DNA of 64,000 nt from Pyxicephalus adspersus. Its lineage: Eukaryota > Chordata > Amphibia > Anura > Pyxicephalidae. The translations under genes were made by a program, and so were the position numbers. Below the pieces are notes generated by a model. That model was not told the DNA's origin. It saw only the letters and a program-made list of their open reading frames with translations, and made no database searches. The stretch lies in assembly GCF_032062135.1 (NCBI RefSeq), contig NC_092860.1, forward strand, positions 69,229,968 to 69,293,967, in the 5' to 3' direction. Of this stretch, positions 1 to 12,539 are shown in pieces; position 1 is the first letter of the stretch, and the number at the start of each line of letters is the position of its first letter.

Positions 1-244
1 AATTGCTATGATCTCACCATTGAGCTTAACAGATCCTCCTTAATCGCGCAGCTGAAATCTAATCGCCTTAATTGGCAGATTCGCGCCAGCTATTGCTCAT
101 TATTATGAAGGCAGGAATGCGGCTGGCAGTGAGGAGGCGAGTGTACGCGCACACTCGAGTCCGGACCGCGGTAAACCGTGATCGCTGGCTGCGCGTACTT
201 TCGCGCTTCCAGCGAGCGCGGATTTTATTGATGAATCAGGGGCC
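1..244 (-). mobile_element. MITE fragment, one terminus inside the window
   Basis: The stretch ends at about 244 with a terminus reading TTGATGAATCAGGGGC. Its reverse complement matches the start of the element at 29223 (GGGCCTGATTTATCAATAAAA), and the similarity continues inward, including a shared CTCAATGGTGAG block (here reverse-complemented near 12-30; there near 29408). It is therefore a second copy of that family in opposite orientation, cut by the window edge. It is clearly more GC-rich than the DNA that follows. No coding potential is convincing; a 65-codon open frame inside it is incidental. Confidence 0.55.
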
Positions 245-2700
245 AAGTCTCTATCTAGATCTCCACTAAATAAGAACCCTTTTGTCACCCTTTGACAAAG
301 CTTGCCATGCCATGTAAGTGCATACAGTACATACAGTACATTTGGGCAACTTTCACCTCTTCACCTACATTGTTATTTTGCCAATCAGGCCTTTTAGTGT
401 TTCTTGTGCTGCCTTTTAATCATGACTTGGCCCTACTAACTTACAAGTTTATTTGTTTCCATGGAGAGAATATGTTGAATGGCAGCAATCTAGTTCTACA
501 AAGTTGGAAAGTTTAAAATAAAGATAATTTTTCTGCAGATGTTAGAAATGTAACAAAAGCCAACATATCCTTTAATAAATGTAAATAAACAAAAAAACAA
601 ACAAACATTTAGGTATGCCAATTATTAAAAATTTTAACTAAAATAAACTAACCTATAAATATTAATTCTGCTAAATTTAAACCTGATTACAGCAATGTGA
701 CTCCACTTTCTGGAGTGTATGATAGAAAGGGTAGGCTAGACCCCCCCAACACCCCTGTGGTACATACCTACGCTAAAAAGAGTCACATAACTGCAACAGA
801 AAGGATTTTGTGCGAGGTAAAACTATAAATCATGGGGATTTTTGGTTAGCATGCACTATATATTGACAAGGCATCCAATCAAATGTTTCTTATACTGTGT
901 ACAGACACTCCATGAAAAGGACAACTAGTGATCATTTTAGATAACAGTATTACCAGCGCTGTACAGACATGCAGGTTAGGTACTGCTAAACAATATGTCC
1001 TGTTCTATGTAGAATTAAAAGAGGATGAAAAGGAGCTGTCCCACTTCAGGGCTACAATAAGCCTTTTTAGTGGTGGAACATTTTGTAATCTACAAGAATA
1101 GATCACTAAACAATGTCACAAGACCTTTACTAATGCTATAATTTCACCTGAGATGAACAATCATGAAAAATGGCATCTAGCAATGAAAACCTAGAGGAAG
1201 ATTTGTGACTAGCATCAATCCCAAGTTTTGACTTCAGCCTTTCCCAACTGGAAGGCTTCACAGTTAGTTTTCCTTAAAAAAAACCCTAATGACCCCCCCC
1301 CCCCACACACACACACACACACACACACCTAGGTTCCATTGAATCTGCATAAGTTGCAATGATTATTTTATCTTACATCTTTAACTACTCCCTTGAAAAC
1401 TGTTATTCCATCCATTACAAAACAGAAGGTAACAGTATGCGGCTCTACAAAGTATTTGCAGACTTAATTGTCCACAGCTTAAAGCTGTTGTTCAGATGGG
1501 CATTTTTAAAATGGTATCTAAACAAGCATAGTAATGCTAAGACTAACTAGTACTGCTTCTCTTGTATTCTGCACTCAGGGTGTGGAATATCACTGTAGAA
1601 CAGCATATCATCAAAATTAATATCTATCATCTATGAGATAGATCTGGTGTAAGACACTATATATATTGTATATATGTATTTCCAGTAATATTGTTTTGGT
1701 AAATTCAAGATATTAACACAACGTAGGTTTCCTTTATATAACTAACATTGTAAAAATGTATAGCGTTTAATATTCCTACTTTAAATATATGTACTATATT
1801 TTTTTCCTTTTTTTATTATTTCTAAAAACATACAACACTCTATAGGAAAAAAGGAATATTATTTTAATAACATGTACACTCTCCATAATAATACTTTCAA
1901 AATAGAAATCTAAACACTGTGACTTTTCTATTATGTTTACAATTACTTCAGTTTCTCCATCACTATTTACAGTCTTGGTAGGACCAGATCAGAAAAATTA
2001 AATATGATTTGAATCTCAAGCCTTATTATTAAAGTGTTTAGAAGTTTCTTCAGAAAATAGAAAGCAACTTTTAAGGTCAGGTGAATTCATGGCTGTAGTC
2101 CAAACAATTCAGTCATTTAGACTACTGTACTGAGTAAAATAAATACTGGTTTGTTCTCTTGTTAAACATACCAGGAAGACCTTGTTAGACTCTATTATAA
2201 AGTATACATAAAAATCAAATAAACAATATATTTAATTTTACTGTATACTTTATAGAACACAAATGCAACAAACCACTTTTTAATAAACTTTGACTTTTTA
2301 CTTGAGTGTATCCACACATCTTTTTGTTAAACTGTGTTGAATGTGGTTTACACTTGGTGACAAACTTCAGGAAAACGATAATTCAGAATTGCGACAGGAA
2401 AGCTATTTAGGGACTTTCTGTGTGGTTATTTCCTCACAGATCAGCAAACTGATCAGTTTTCAAAACAGGGTTAGACATATAGTTAACTATAAATGCAGTT
2501 TGGTCATTTAAAGCTACATTTCCAACTTCTTGTTCAATAACATTGTGTTCTTTTAAATTATTTACTGCTTTAAACTGTTATTAGGAAAAGAAATTGGCAT
2601 AAGCAGCAGAGTAAATTGCTACAAACAACATTAGTTGTACTCAGGGATAAAAATTTTAGCTTGTATTTTGTCAAATAGTATTTTAGTAAAGGAAGCAAGT
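245..2700. other. AT-rich stretch without recognisable genes
   Basis: Open frames here are all short (under about 75 codons) and resemble nothing I know. The sequence is AT-rich with scattered poly-A and poly-T runs and one C/CA microsatellite. It could be intergenic or intronic; I see no exon with convincing splice sites. Confidence 0.5.
1292..1328. repeat. C(n)(AC)n microsatellite
   Basis: A run of about 13 C residues is followed by about 12 AC dinucleotides. It is a simple sequence repeat. Confidence 0.9.
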
Positions 2701-2736
2701 GTAATAAAGAACTGACTAATTAGTTCTTCAAACCAC

Positions 2737-3600
2737 TTACATAATGATAATTGGTTTTCTTAAAGTTGTAGCAGACATAATTATGATCAGAAAGAAGTTT
2801 GCATATGAACATGTAGAATATGCAGGAAACAAGTGCTTAGGGTATGTCCGGCGGAAATATATGTAGGAGAGGAATGTGAAATGATTACACTGCATTATAT
2901 CTTGTTTCCATAACAGAAATGTCCTGGTGGAACCTCTCCCCTTCTTCTTTACTCGCATCACCCAAATTTTGTGGTAAGAAGTCCAGATGAGGAATGTAGG
3001 AAAATAATTTTAGATGACATTCAGCAGCCAAGTTGGTGGTATGCTGTTAGCATGTTGTTCATGAGTTCAGCATGGTTTTCAACTTGCTGGTTGCCCAGAA
3101 AGTTTTGTGCAACTAGCACAAATGAATCCCAAGCAACAAGTTCAAGTGTCTCTGGATGTGGCATCACGCATCAAATTGTGGATTTGGGGACCAACAAAAA
3201 TGCAAATTGGGGTTCATAACATTCATTAACATCGACATCAACCTCCTGTTCCTCATCCGACATGTCACTATCAGTAACAAAAGATGTAGGAGGGACTGGC
3301 CCTTGATTCTCTGCATTATGTGGCACTGGCTTCATAGCAGATTCACAATCAGGATAGAATTTTTTTCCTTTTCCCATTCAACCATTGTGTTAGGCCAAGG
3401 TAACACACCTGACAGCAGATATGAGGTGCCCAGCTTTTATCCTGATCTCCAATTTCACATATACTTGTAAACAAATCTCACCCTCTTGGTTAGGTTCTTG
3501 GGTTCACGGTAGGGGTACAATCACACGGGGTATATTTGCCACAAATGTAGCAAAAATTGTCGGGTTTATTAACACAGCTGCGCCTACTTATCTTTAGCTC
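2737..3600 (-). pseudogene. Relic of multi-copy cysteine-motif / FHQD ORF family (copy 1)
   Basis: Read on the minus strand in shifting frames, this holds blocks in the order of a large protein family I know as multi-copy, transposon-like ORFs in amphibian and invertebrate genomes. First is an N-terminal cysteine block (DNFCYICGK near 3580-3540), then GDQDKSWAPH and a KKFYPD block near 3370. Next is an acidic stretch (SDMSDEEQEVDVDVNE). The C-terminal core follows with AWDSFVLVAQNFLGN near 3145-3090 and EEGERFHQD near 2955-2915. At least three frames are needed and the middle of the protein is missing, so the copy is dead. The parent element and biochemical function are unknown to me. A better-preserved middle portion occurs at 54572-55490. 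Confidence 0.6.
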
Positions 3601-4190
3601 AAAACAGACTGACTATGGCCTAGCTGTACTATGGTTTTGCACTAGAGACAAGCCCTTGGTCCATCTCGCCTTATATACCTATTTCTGACATCAGCTTACT
3701 GACTTGCCCAGACATGGCCAGCTGCTGCTGGAACATGCATGCCACCAGGGGGCGTGATTCAGCTGAGGCAGCAGCAGGCATAGTGGTAGCTGAAACTGTT
3801 ATAATATTCCTATGTAAAAATACATTACCCAATTACTGACCATTTAAACAGCTATAGTCTGCCAAAAACTTAAAATCTGTATGTAATAGGAAAATTGTGA
3901 GTTCAGATTTGAAATCAGCACACTCGATATCATGTAAATGTGTTATTCCCAGTAGCAAAACCGTTGTTGTGCAGTGTTATTATTATTAGCAGGTTTGTGG
4001 GAAGGGTGCTGTAACATTTTCTTTTAATTTTCTCTTTATTTTCAACCAATAACAGATGAAGTTGTGAAAATAAAGCTAGACAAATATGATATTTAACAAT
4101 GGTTTTGAAGAATAGTAATGTTTGCATAAAACATTCATAAGAACAAACTGATTAAGTACCTTGAAAAATTTCCTAGCAAGCATTTCAAAG

Positions 4191-4517
4191 CAGCGGTTGC
4201 CAACCAGCGGTCTGCGAGAACGTTTTGGTGTTCCACGGCTCTGGCCAGTGAGCCCCCTAGGAGAAGGACCCCACTGGGGGGTGCACCGGCCAGAGCTGCG
4301 GACCATGTTCCCCGTATAGATCGCAGACTCAGGGTGGTGGGAGCGGGTTGTGTCTCTGGTCTGAGCCTGCGATGGGAGAGTGGATGGGTTCTGGCATCAT
4401 GACGTCACTCTGGGGGAAGTTTCTTCACATTTGAGTGACACACAGCTCCTCGCGCAGGCACGGTCTGGAACCCATAAATTTGGTGGTCCATAGGTTTGTA
4501 AAGGTTGGCAACCACTG
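4191..4517. mobile_element. hAT-like MITE with CAG...CTG termini
   Basis: The left end reads CAGCGGTTGCCAACCAGCGG and the right end GGTTGGCAACCACTG. These form inverted repeats of the hAT (Charlie-like) style CAGNGGTTNNCAACC. The flanking octamers, TTTCAAAG on the left and ATCTAAAG on the right, share five of eight positions and may be a decayed 8-bp target duplication. The 327-bp body is GC-rich and non-coding. It depends on a transposase supplied elsewhere. Confidence 0.75.
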
Positions 4518-5357
4518 ATCTAAAGGTCTCAAACATCATGTGAATCTGGACACATTTTTTATGGATAATCAAACAGATAATCAATCAAATCAATAGTATT
4601 GTATCCAGTGGAACCACATTTTTCTGAAGGACTCAAATCTTTGAGTTTGAGAAGCAATCATGTCCTCCACGAGAATAATGTCATTGAATATAGTAACCAT
4701 TGTTGAATAGTGGGAGGAGAAGACCACTTCTGGTTTGAAAGGATACATGCTTTTGGAAAATTCAATAAATAGTGGAGTAGTCAGTTCTTATATCTCCTCC
4801 TGGACATGTTAAAGGTGTGTAAATGGCTAATTCTGGTTTATCATGAATGGATATATCAATGGGTTTGAAGTCAATATTAGAGGCTGCAGACCAGAAGTAA
4901 TTGCTGGTCAACACCACAAAAATATGTAAAAGAGTTTCCTGTTCACTGTGGTAGTGCTAAATAATGCCTGAAGATGATGATACATCTTTGAAAGTGCCAC
5001 AGGAGTGGTCCACTGTACAAGTGGGTCAAAATAGTTTTTTTATTACTAATGGAAGCCTATGGCCAAATCATGCAGTGTTGAACACAAATTTTTTTAAGCC
5101 TGGGTGGGAAGAAATTATAGTTAGGTGTCAGCGCCTGTATTGTGACAAACTCCTCATTAACCACCCAAAAACAGCTGTGCGATTACTGAAAAGTGCCAGG
5201 TGGTACACCCAACTAAAAGGGTCTGGGGAGAATACTGTTATGTGTTCATGTTGTTTGTCTGGAAGAGGTATTATCATGCCAGGCTCCCATCTCAGAAACT
5301 GAAAACAATTGTGTGAAGGCAATAGACAGTTCACCTGAGACAGGTAGGTAAGGAAGG
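4518..5357. other. Unassigned stretch with a 112-codon open frame
   Basis: The plus-strand frame at 4964-5302 starts at an ATG (MPEDDDTSLKVPQEW) and runs 112 codons to a stop. It has a protein-like composition with several cysteines, but I cannot place it in a family. The minus strand upstream (about 4880-4780) is also open for roughly 30 codons. The frame may be a fragment of an unrecognised transposon ORF. I see no splice sites that would make it an exon with confidence. Confidence 0.2.
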
Positions 5358-6015
5358 GGTGTTAGAAAATGCTCATCTGTGGTAGCCAGGAGAATTGGGA
5401 TACCAGCAGCCCCTGCTTCCCTTTAGATGTGCAGCCTGATGGATGTATGGCATCCCCAGCATCCATTGTTAGGCTGTGCACAGCTGAAGGGGGTTCTAGA
5501 GGCTGATCAGCTCCTGATTCAGTCCTGGACTGCTATGGGCTGCTGGGATTTTAAAGCCTCTCTGCTCCCAGTCATCAGTGCCTGTTGTAGCATTTTGCTG
5601 GGTTTATCTGTACTGAAGATTTGTTGTCTGATTTGCTGTTGCTGATCTTGTCTGTTTCTGACATTGCCAGTTTGTGCTGCCTGGACTGACCTTTGCCTGT
5701 GACCCCGACTCTGCTTGTGTTTTGTCCTTGCGTACTTCGTTTAGTTGACCAATATTCTTGGTATGACCTCTGCTCTGTATTCTGGACTTGGCTCTGTTGG
5801 AATCTTGGTACTGCTATCTGTGGGCTTCTGGCTTGATGCCAGCCCATTCCCAGATACCGTCCCTTGCGCAGTAAGTCCTGGGGCAACTGAGTGCTGGGAG
5901 ACGCAACCAGTCTCCCGAGGTTGAACGAGGGCTTACTAAAGGTGAAGACTGCGGTATTAGATTGGGGCACTGGTGTCTAGTGGGGACTGGTGCTGACCAG
6001 GGCCTTACAACAGGT
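5358..6015 (+). repeat. LTR-like dispersed repeat, copy 1
   Basis: This stretch is repeated with high similarity at about 28465-29115 in the same orientation (shared blocks include GATGCTCATCTGT, GGCATCCCCAGCATCCATTG and CTGGGAGACGCAACCAGTC). It opens near TGTTAGAAAATG and closes near CCTTACAACA, so it could be a solo LTR with TG...CA ends. The class is not proven. Internal open frames on either strand are not gene-like. Confidence 0.5.
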
Positions 6016-6234
6016 TGGGGTAGGAGTAGGAGGAGCTAAAATACCTTGGGGACTTTAATCTCTAACGATCTCTCGGGTATATTTTGCATTCATTTTTTGC
6101 CTCTTCTCTCTAGAATATCTGTGCTGCTAGAATAGCACTGGAGTATGAGTTTTTACCTGGTTCGGGCACATCAGTGTAGTCCAAATGAATATTCTACAAT
6201 GGATCTTAAACCTTTTGACTCTCTCATACTTTAA

Positions 6235-6990
6235 ATCTATTTAGTCCTTGGTCTTTAAGTCTATGTGGGGTAACAAGAGTCCGCATCTTGGGAGACAGCT
6301 TCCCCTATGTCCTAAAACTGTGGGTGGTTTGGGGATCTCTAATTTTCTCTTTTTTTATGCAGCAGCTCACTTGACCAGGGTAGAAAACTTGTGTAGGCAT
6401 GTAGAATTTAAACAGTGGACATCCCTAGAACAATCCTTCTTTAGCATGCCAATCTATTTGTTGCCATGAGGTTCTAAATCCTTTGCCACAGAGATTCTTT
6501 GTCACCCAACAGGGCGAACTACATTACAGATTTGCAGGAAATTCTTCAACCCCTTGCCCTATATACTCAATTTTTAGCTAATGTGTCATTCCTACCAGGG
6601 TTGAAAGACCTGGTTTTACAATATTATCATCTCAGATATGTAGGGCTTAACACTTACTCTATGGTAACACTTACTCCAAAAACTTCTCCAGGGTTGCTGG
6701 GTGTCCAGGGAGATTCTTACTTCTGATAATGGATTTCTGGTGAGCCTTGGACACTCTCCAGCTTCTGAACTTTGCTGGCTCCTTGACAGCATTTGAAATG
6801 TGTTGTATTGGCACGAGTGTCATTCATCACTTTTGTCTACCCTATATCTGACTCTCATTTCTCCTACTTAGGACCATATTCCACCATTCCTGCATTCCTG
6901 GGAAATAGATTTGAGGCTACAGTTCACATCTGCACAAAGAGAAAAAATGATTCACTTGTCCCATAAGTCTTCTATTAGCTGCAATTTCTA
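6235..6990 (+). pseudogene. L1/Tx1-type LINE ORF2 C-terminal relic
   Basis: Plus-strand translation gives the post-RT region of an L1-type ORF2. A block with GGLGISNFLFFYAAAHLTR matches the usual GGLG.P.F..YY.A..L.R segment. Further down, WEIDLRLQFTSAQREK and HKSSISCNF match the conserved W-E-x-D-L-G-I-x-F and H-K-x-S-I-S region near the C-terminus. Several frames are needed, so it is decayed. RT and endonuclease are absent; both ends are truncated. Confidence 0.65.
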
Positions 6991-6997
6991 AGGGCTG

Positions 6998-7085
6998 GGC
7001 TATTATTAATATTAAAGAGTATTTATAAAGCACCAACATAATATGTAGTGCTGTACATTAAATAGGGCTATAAAATGATATCTCG
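6998..7085 (-). repeat. 3' tail of an L2/CR1-like LINE (or SINE sharing it)
   Basis: The reverse complement reads like the tail seen at 33130-33209: a short C-rich part, TTTAATGTACAGC..., GCTTTATAAATA and an (AAT)-like run. It is a short 5'-truncated copy. Confidence 0.45.
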
Positions 7086-7329
7086 TTGGTATGGAAGTTG
7101 CGTTGGAGGTGCAATGGTGCCACAGGCACATCCTCTCTGGTCAAGTACATTATCAATAATATGTAATGTATGTACTTTTTCATCTTCATATTCATGATTA
7201 ATTTCAATATTATTTTTATTGATTTCTATTTTTAATTGTTAACAGTGCATTTTGTGCCCTAGATTTACACATTTATAAATCAATGTAATTTTTAATAATA
7301 TATAAACTCTGAGCATGTAAATTTAAAAT

Positions 7330-7920
7330 ATACCACCATCATCATCTATTAATATTATCATCCAGTCATTATATAGCACAAACATTTTACACACCGCTTT
7401 ACAAAGTCCATATTCATGTCACTAGCTGTCCCTCAAAGGATCTCACAATCTAATGTCCCTATCATTGTCATATGTAATTAACACATTTTAACGTCAATTT
7501 GGGGGGAAGCCAATAAATCTAACTGCATGTTTTTTGGAATGTGGGAGGAAACCAGAGTTCCTAGAGGAAACCCATGCAAACATGGGCAGAACCTACAAAC
7601 TCCATTCAAATAGTGTCAACAACTAATGACATCCTGTTTCCCTTTTTATTATTATTATTAACCAGTAATTATAAGCACCAACATATTAAGCATCATTTTA
7701 CAAAGTCCCTTGTCACGTCACTTACTCTCCCTCAAAGGGGCTCACAAACTAATGTCCCTACCATAGTCATATATCGGTAACATAGTTTAGGTACAATTTT
7801 TGAGTGAAAATCGGTTAACCTAACCGCATGTTTTTGGGTTGTCGTAGGAAACCGGAGTGCCTGGAGGAAACTCAGGAAACGCATGGGGAACATACTCCTT
7901 GCAGACTCTTTCTACTTCAA
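7330..7920. repeat. Two tandem copies of a dispersed repeat
   Basis: Positions 7330-7625 and 7640-7915 are diverged copies of one repeat in the same orientation. Each runs from a TATAAGCACCAACAT-like start, through GTCACTAGCTGTCCCTCAAA and CTCACAATCTAATGTCCCTA, to GTGGGAGGAAACC and a GAACCTACAAACTCC-like end. A third copy lies in the opposite orientation at 58265-58500. I know this as an abundant repeat type in amphibian DNA but cannot name its class. Confidence 0.6.
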
Positions 7921-8449
7921 TTGATACTAAGTGGGGTTTCAGCAGGGCCAGACACTGTCATAAGTCAAAGCTAATGTGGAGTTCTTTGTAACCCAGGAGA
8001 GGGGTGGTGAGCAAGAATCCGACTTCTCATTTTACTTTGAGTCTATTGGCTGGAGACAACAGACTTGCAGTGAGAGGATCTCTTTCTGCAATAGAATCAG
8101 CATGCATAGAGCATTTATATTGCAGAGGGAGCAGCTGCATTAGCAGCAGTGTGGGACAGTCCAGGATAGGCACTAAAGAATGTAGAAATTTGAGTAGGCT
8201 GAAACAGTTTTTTTTACAGCTTTATGTAATATAGAAAAACAGCTAAATAACCTAAATAGGTTTCTAAATCTGTATGGTATAATACATTTTACGTACTATA
8301 GCTGTTTTAGCTGGCCACCTGGATGCAGCATTTGGCATTGCTAGCCTGTTTCTTACGCTAGATGAGGTAGATTCTCACCAAGGCCACAGATCATCTACTA
8401 GGATTGCATAAGTAGAATGTATCAGGGGAAAACTCTAGTAGTATTGTTC

Positions 8450-8455
<6 letters not shown>

Positions 8456-8486
<31 letters not shown>
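8456..8486. repeat. (TA)n microsatellite
   Basis: About 15 TA units at the left edge of the minisatellite block that follows. Confidence 0.9.
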
Positions 8487-8489
<3 letters not shown>

Positions 8490-9475
8490 ACATGGAGACA
8501 TTTCAACTAAACTTGCTATATATATGACTGAGGCTCATGTGAGTGCACCAGTCATCTTTGTACAGCGCTGTGGTATATGTCAGAGCTATATTTGGATGTA
8601 TGTGTGTATGTCATTACTAGGAAACGCATGGAGACATTTCAACCAAACTTGCTATGTTCCACCATCACTCAGAAACACATCGACACATTTAAACCAAACT
8701 TGCTAAACATATGACTCAGACTCATGTTAGAGCACCCCTGATCCTTGTACGGCACTATGGTATATGTCAGAGCTATATTTGGTGTTCACTAGGAAAAGCA
8801 TGGATACATTTCAACCAAACTTGCTATGTTCCACCATCACTCAGAAACACATCAACACATTTAAACCAAACTTGCTAGACATATGACTCAGACTCATGTG
8901 AGAGCACCGCTGATCTTTGTACAGCATGCTATGTTCCACTCAGAAACGCATAGAGACATTTAAACCAAACTTGCTAGACATATGACACCGCTGATCTTTG
9001 TACAGCGCTGTTGTATATGTCAGAGGTATATAAATGTATAATAATAGTGTGTCACCGTGGGGGAACATTAGAGTGTCAGCTCCTCTGTACAGAGACTGAT
9101 GGGTCTAGCTCAGTGTTTTATTGTACAGCACTATGGTATATGTCAGAGCTATATAAATCTCTCTCTATATATATATATATATAAAATTGTATGTGTTTAT
9201 GTGTGTGTATGTATGTGTATTATGCTCCACCATCACTCGAAAACGCATGGAGACATTTTAACCAAACTTGCTATACATATGACTGAGACTCTAATTTGCT
9301 AACCAAACTTGCTATGTTCCATCATCACTCGGATATGCATGGAGACATTTAAACCCAAATTGCTAAACACATGACTCAGACTCATGTGAGTGCACCGCTG
9401 ATCTTTGTACAGTGCTGTGGTATATGTCAGAGGTATATTTGCATATATGTATGTATGTGTGTATGTATTGCTCAG
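8490..9475. repeat. Irregular minisatellite with CATGGAGACATTTCAACCAA unit
   Basis: The core CATGGAGACATTTCAACCAA followed by ACTTGCTA recurs about nine times. It alternates with ATGACTCAGACTCATGTGAG and TGTACAGCGCTGTGGTATATG segments. Spacing is irregular (about 60-180 bp), as in a higher-order tandem array with internal deletions. (TA)n patches punctuate it at 8456 and near 9163. Open frames inside are by-products of the repeat. Confidence 0.8.
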
Positions 9476-9479
9476 TTAC

Positions 9480-10230
9480 AGTGTGCCTTTGCTTATATTT
9501 TTACAAATTTCTGGCCTGTAATAATGCCTTTGAGAAAATGTAAGGAAATTGGCCGAGTGCAATCAAAGGCAAAAAAATGAAACAACACCGTAGACAAGAA
9601 AATCACTATAGTTTTATTTGATTCCTTTTCCAGTATAATATAAGATTGCAAAAAATAAATACCCAGACAACGCCAGGTGATCAGCTAGTTACAGTATAAA
9701 TAATCAGTCACCTACTTGCCTGCCTGGTTACCCCCTGCCAATTTAAGAGACTGCCCAGGTCCAGTACATTTGTGGGTAGGGAGGAGGGATGTTGGGCTTC
9801 TGTGGTGCTGACTATTTTTGTGCAGAATATTTTTTACATGCATGGACTACATGGACTAAGACCTACCTAAAATCAGACAATATGGATCAGGCAGGCATGT
9901 AGATTGTTGTGCCTGTGTACTGAATATTAGTACAATACTACTAAAGCTCCACCAAACAATATGGTATTTACCTTGCTTGATGTCTGAATAAAACAAAGTT
10001 CCAAACTTCAGTGAGAAGAGAGAAAATCATTAGCAGAAGGCTGCGTATACTGAGGGTCTCTATCAACTGCTTATGTTTAATAATAGCAGATAAGATCTCT
10101 ATATGTTTTATTGAAAAACAGAATTGGCCTTTTATTCTGTCTGTTCTTCTCCAACACTATGCTCAACTCCCCCCAATAAAACTATTTACATGCACATTGA
10201 TCAGATAGATTACATTGGTATTATTCTAGG
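9480..10230. other. No recognisable gene
   Basis: AT-rich sequence with only short open frames. No repeat family, splice signals or coding similarity stood out. Confidence 0.4.
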
Positions 10231-10231
10231 A

Positions 10232-10470
10232 CAGTGATTTTCAACCTTTTCAACATGGGAGAACACTTTAAATATGGAATTCAATAACCCACCTTCAAGC
10301 CCCATGGCCTTTCCATCTCTTTCAATGCCGTCACTGAAGGATGAGTTTGGGAAGCTGGGGCTGTCAGTGCCATATGCAGGCTGGGGCTGCAGATCAGATG
10401 GGCACTGACAACCCTCAGCCCCAGTTGCCGCCTGCAAGTCAGATAGGCACAAAACCTTACCTCCCTAGAT
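10232..10470. mobile_element. Possible hAT-type element end
   Basis: The block opens with CAGTGATTTTCAACCTTTTC, which resembles hAT (Charlie-like) termini. The following AACATGGGAGAACACTTTAAA also looks like repeat DNA of this sort. No matching opposite terminus was found within about 500 bp, so this is at best a truncated copy. Confidence 0.3.
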
Positions 10471-10699
10471 TCCCCTTCAACCGTCAGTGAGGTCTTGGAT
10501 CCTGCCTACCACAAACAAGCTTCAACAATTAATTATTCTGTTTGCTCTCCTCTTGGTGAGGTAATCCAGCCTCCCCTGCCGACAGTGACCAGACTCTGAA
10601 CGTTTTGCCTCCACAACTAAAGGAGCAGACCACTACCAATAGTAATAATGCTATGGTCACTACTACTAAATTAAATGTGTCTTCCAAAACATGGATTCC

Positions 10700-11268
10700 A
10701 GATTAGACCAGATTAGACCATAATGAGTTGATGGATGGATGATAATGGATGATACAGTTACACGTGTACCCCAAAACACAGCCTAGATCTCATTTTTATA
10801 AACTCAGTTTGATGCTTTATAAGGTAAACTGGATGATTTGGAATATTACTCCAAACTTTTGCATTTAAGGTGTCCCTGAATCAGTATGCAATCTGGCCAC
10901 CAAATAATTTCTTTGTTCTCTATTGCCAGATTTTCCGTACTCTTACCTAGAATTAGAAAGGGTCCATAAAGCTCTCTCATAAAGCCACAGATATCATCAT
11001 GCATGCACAGTACTATACCACGAAAGAAGCTTTATTTTTCATCACCAAGCATAAAAGCGAGCTACTAATGGAGGGATTTCCTAACCTTTGTGGTATTCTG
11101 ATCTTTCCCCTATGACCATTCAATGGAAAATATCTCTCAAGCTTTTATTACAGGTTCTTATTTCCAATATAGTGCAGTTGGTCCTTCCCATTCCAATGTA
11201 CTGTTCTGCTTTCAAGGAAAGCTTCACTTTGTTGCCAACTAGATTTAAACCTGATTTCTATTTTTATG
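10700..11268 (+). pseudogene. L1/Tx1-type ORF1 relic
   Basis: Plus-strand frames give ORF1-like text: an ELERVHKALSHKATDIIMHA block (the usual ..RAHRAL... position), then YYTTKEALFFITKHKSELL (the H-Y-F-x-x-K-E segment). PIPMYCSAFKESFTLLPTR lies near 11190-11250. Two or more frames are used. The copy stops exactly where the reverse-orientation L1 of 11269-15440 begins, which suggests that it was interrupted by that insertion. Confidence 0.55.
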
Positions 11269-12263
11269 TACATTTTTATTAAAGTTTTTACAAGAATTAA
11301 AAACAAAGAACAAATATACAAAACAAATCAGGCCATAAAGCTGAAAAAAGTAAAATTAACATACCCACTGAAATAACATGTTACAGTACAAGCTCAGAAT
11401 ATAGGGTTTAACATAGATGAGTCCACATTCTAAAAAAACATTATTATTTGCCAAACAATGCCTTCATCTAGTGAGGTACCCCCATCTTTATAACAACATG
11501 GATCCCTTACTAAATTAAAACATTATCAATATGATTGACCTCAGACAAATAGAGTCAGTAAAAAAGGACAGATTAGGTTAAAAAAAGGAAGAAAATTGGG
11601 AGAAGGGTGGTTAACTTCTAAAGGATTGTGATGTGAACAGGACTTTTCACAGTTTAACAGTACAAAGCTGTTCCCATGCCAACCAAATCTCCTGATTCTT
11701 ATCTAGAAGATATTGCATTCTGACTGTCAACAATTTCATCAGTTTAATATTCTGAATTTCTTTGTACAATTCTTTTTTTTCATAGGAGTAATAGAACTCC
11801 AGCACAATGTAATCAACCATCTAGTGGGAGTCAAAACATAGGTCATCAAAATGATTTGTAATTTAGGGAATATTTTAATATATTAGGAATATTTTAATAA
11901 TAATAGGAAGATCCAGAAGATGCTTTAAGGGATCTCTGCAATTGGGGATAGCAACGGAAAAAGAAGGGTGTTACCCTTCCCCCAAAATGGCACAATAATC
12001 GTATAGCTGGAGAAGTTGCCCCTTCACATTGTCAGCAGGTTACTTACCACTGGGTATATGGTATGCAGCCTCTCAGGGTTGTAGTATCAATGCATCATTA
12101 TTTTGTACATATTTTTACAATTGATTGTACACCAAGAACTCCTGATGGCATGATCCCAAATTGTTTGCCATATCTCTCTGGGTGTAGCCTGCCCAAAGTC
12201 TCCTCCCATTTACGTATATATGTGTGAGCTATCGATGTGTCAGCACTACCCCTCACTAAAATG

Positions 12264-12264
<1 letters not shown>

Positions 12265-12307
<43 letters not shown>
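12265..12307. repeat. (TA)n microsatellite
   Basis: About 21 TA units inside the minus-strand LINE. Confidence 0.9.
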
Positions 12308-12311
<4 letters not shown>

Positions 12312-12539
12312 TTATATATTTTTTTTTAGGAAATAAGTCCCTGTCTTGCCAGTCCCTTCCTACAGGCCCCCTCAAATTGTACGAGAGCTGTGAAGCTCAA
12401 TTCAGTAGTAATTGATTGAGCAAAACTACGTATTTATTATATTAACTATATTAAGAATTTGCGGGTAATTCAAGATTTTCCTGCACAGTTTACGTGTCCT
12501 GTGGTGTATAATATGTCTAAAACTAAAGGAGTCATCCTC

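Noticed and set aside
5575..5970. 131-codon minus-strand frame
   Set aside because: It lies inside the LTR-like repeat; the copy at 28465 has a similar broken frame without conservation typical of a protein.
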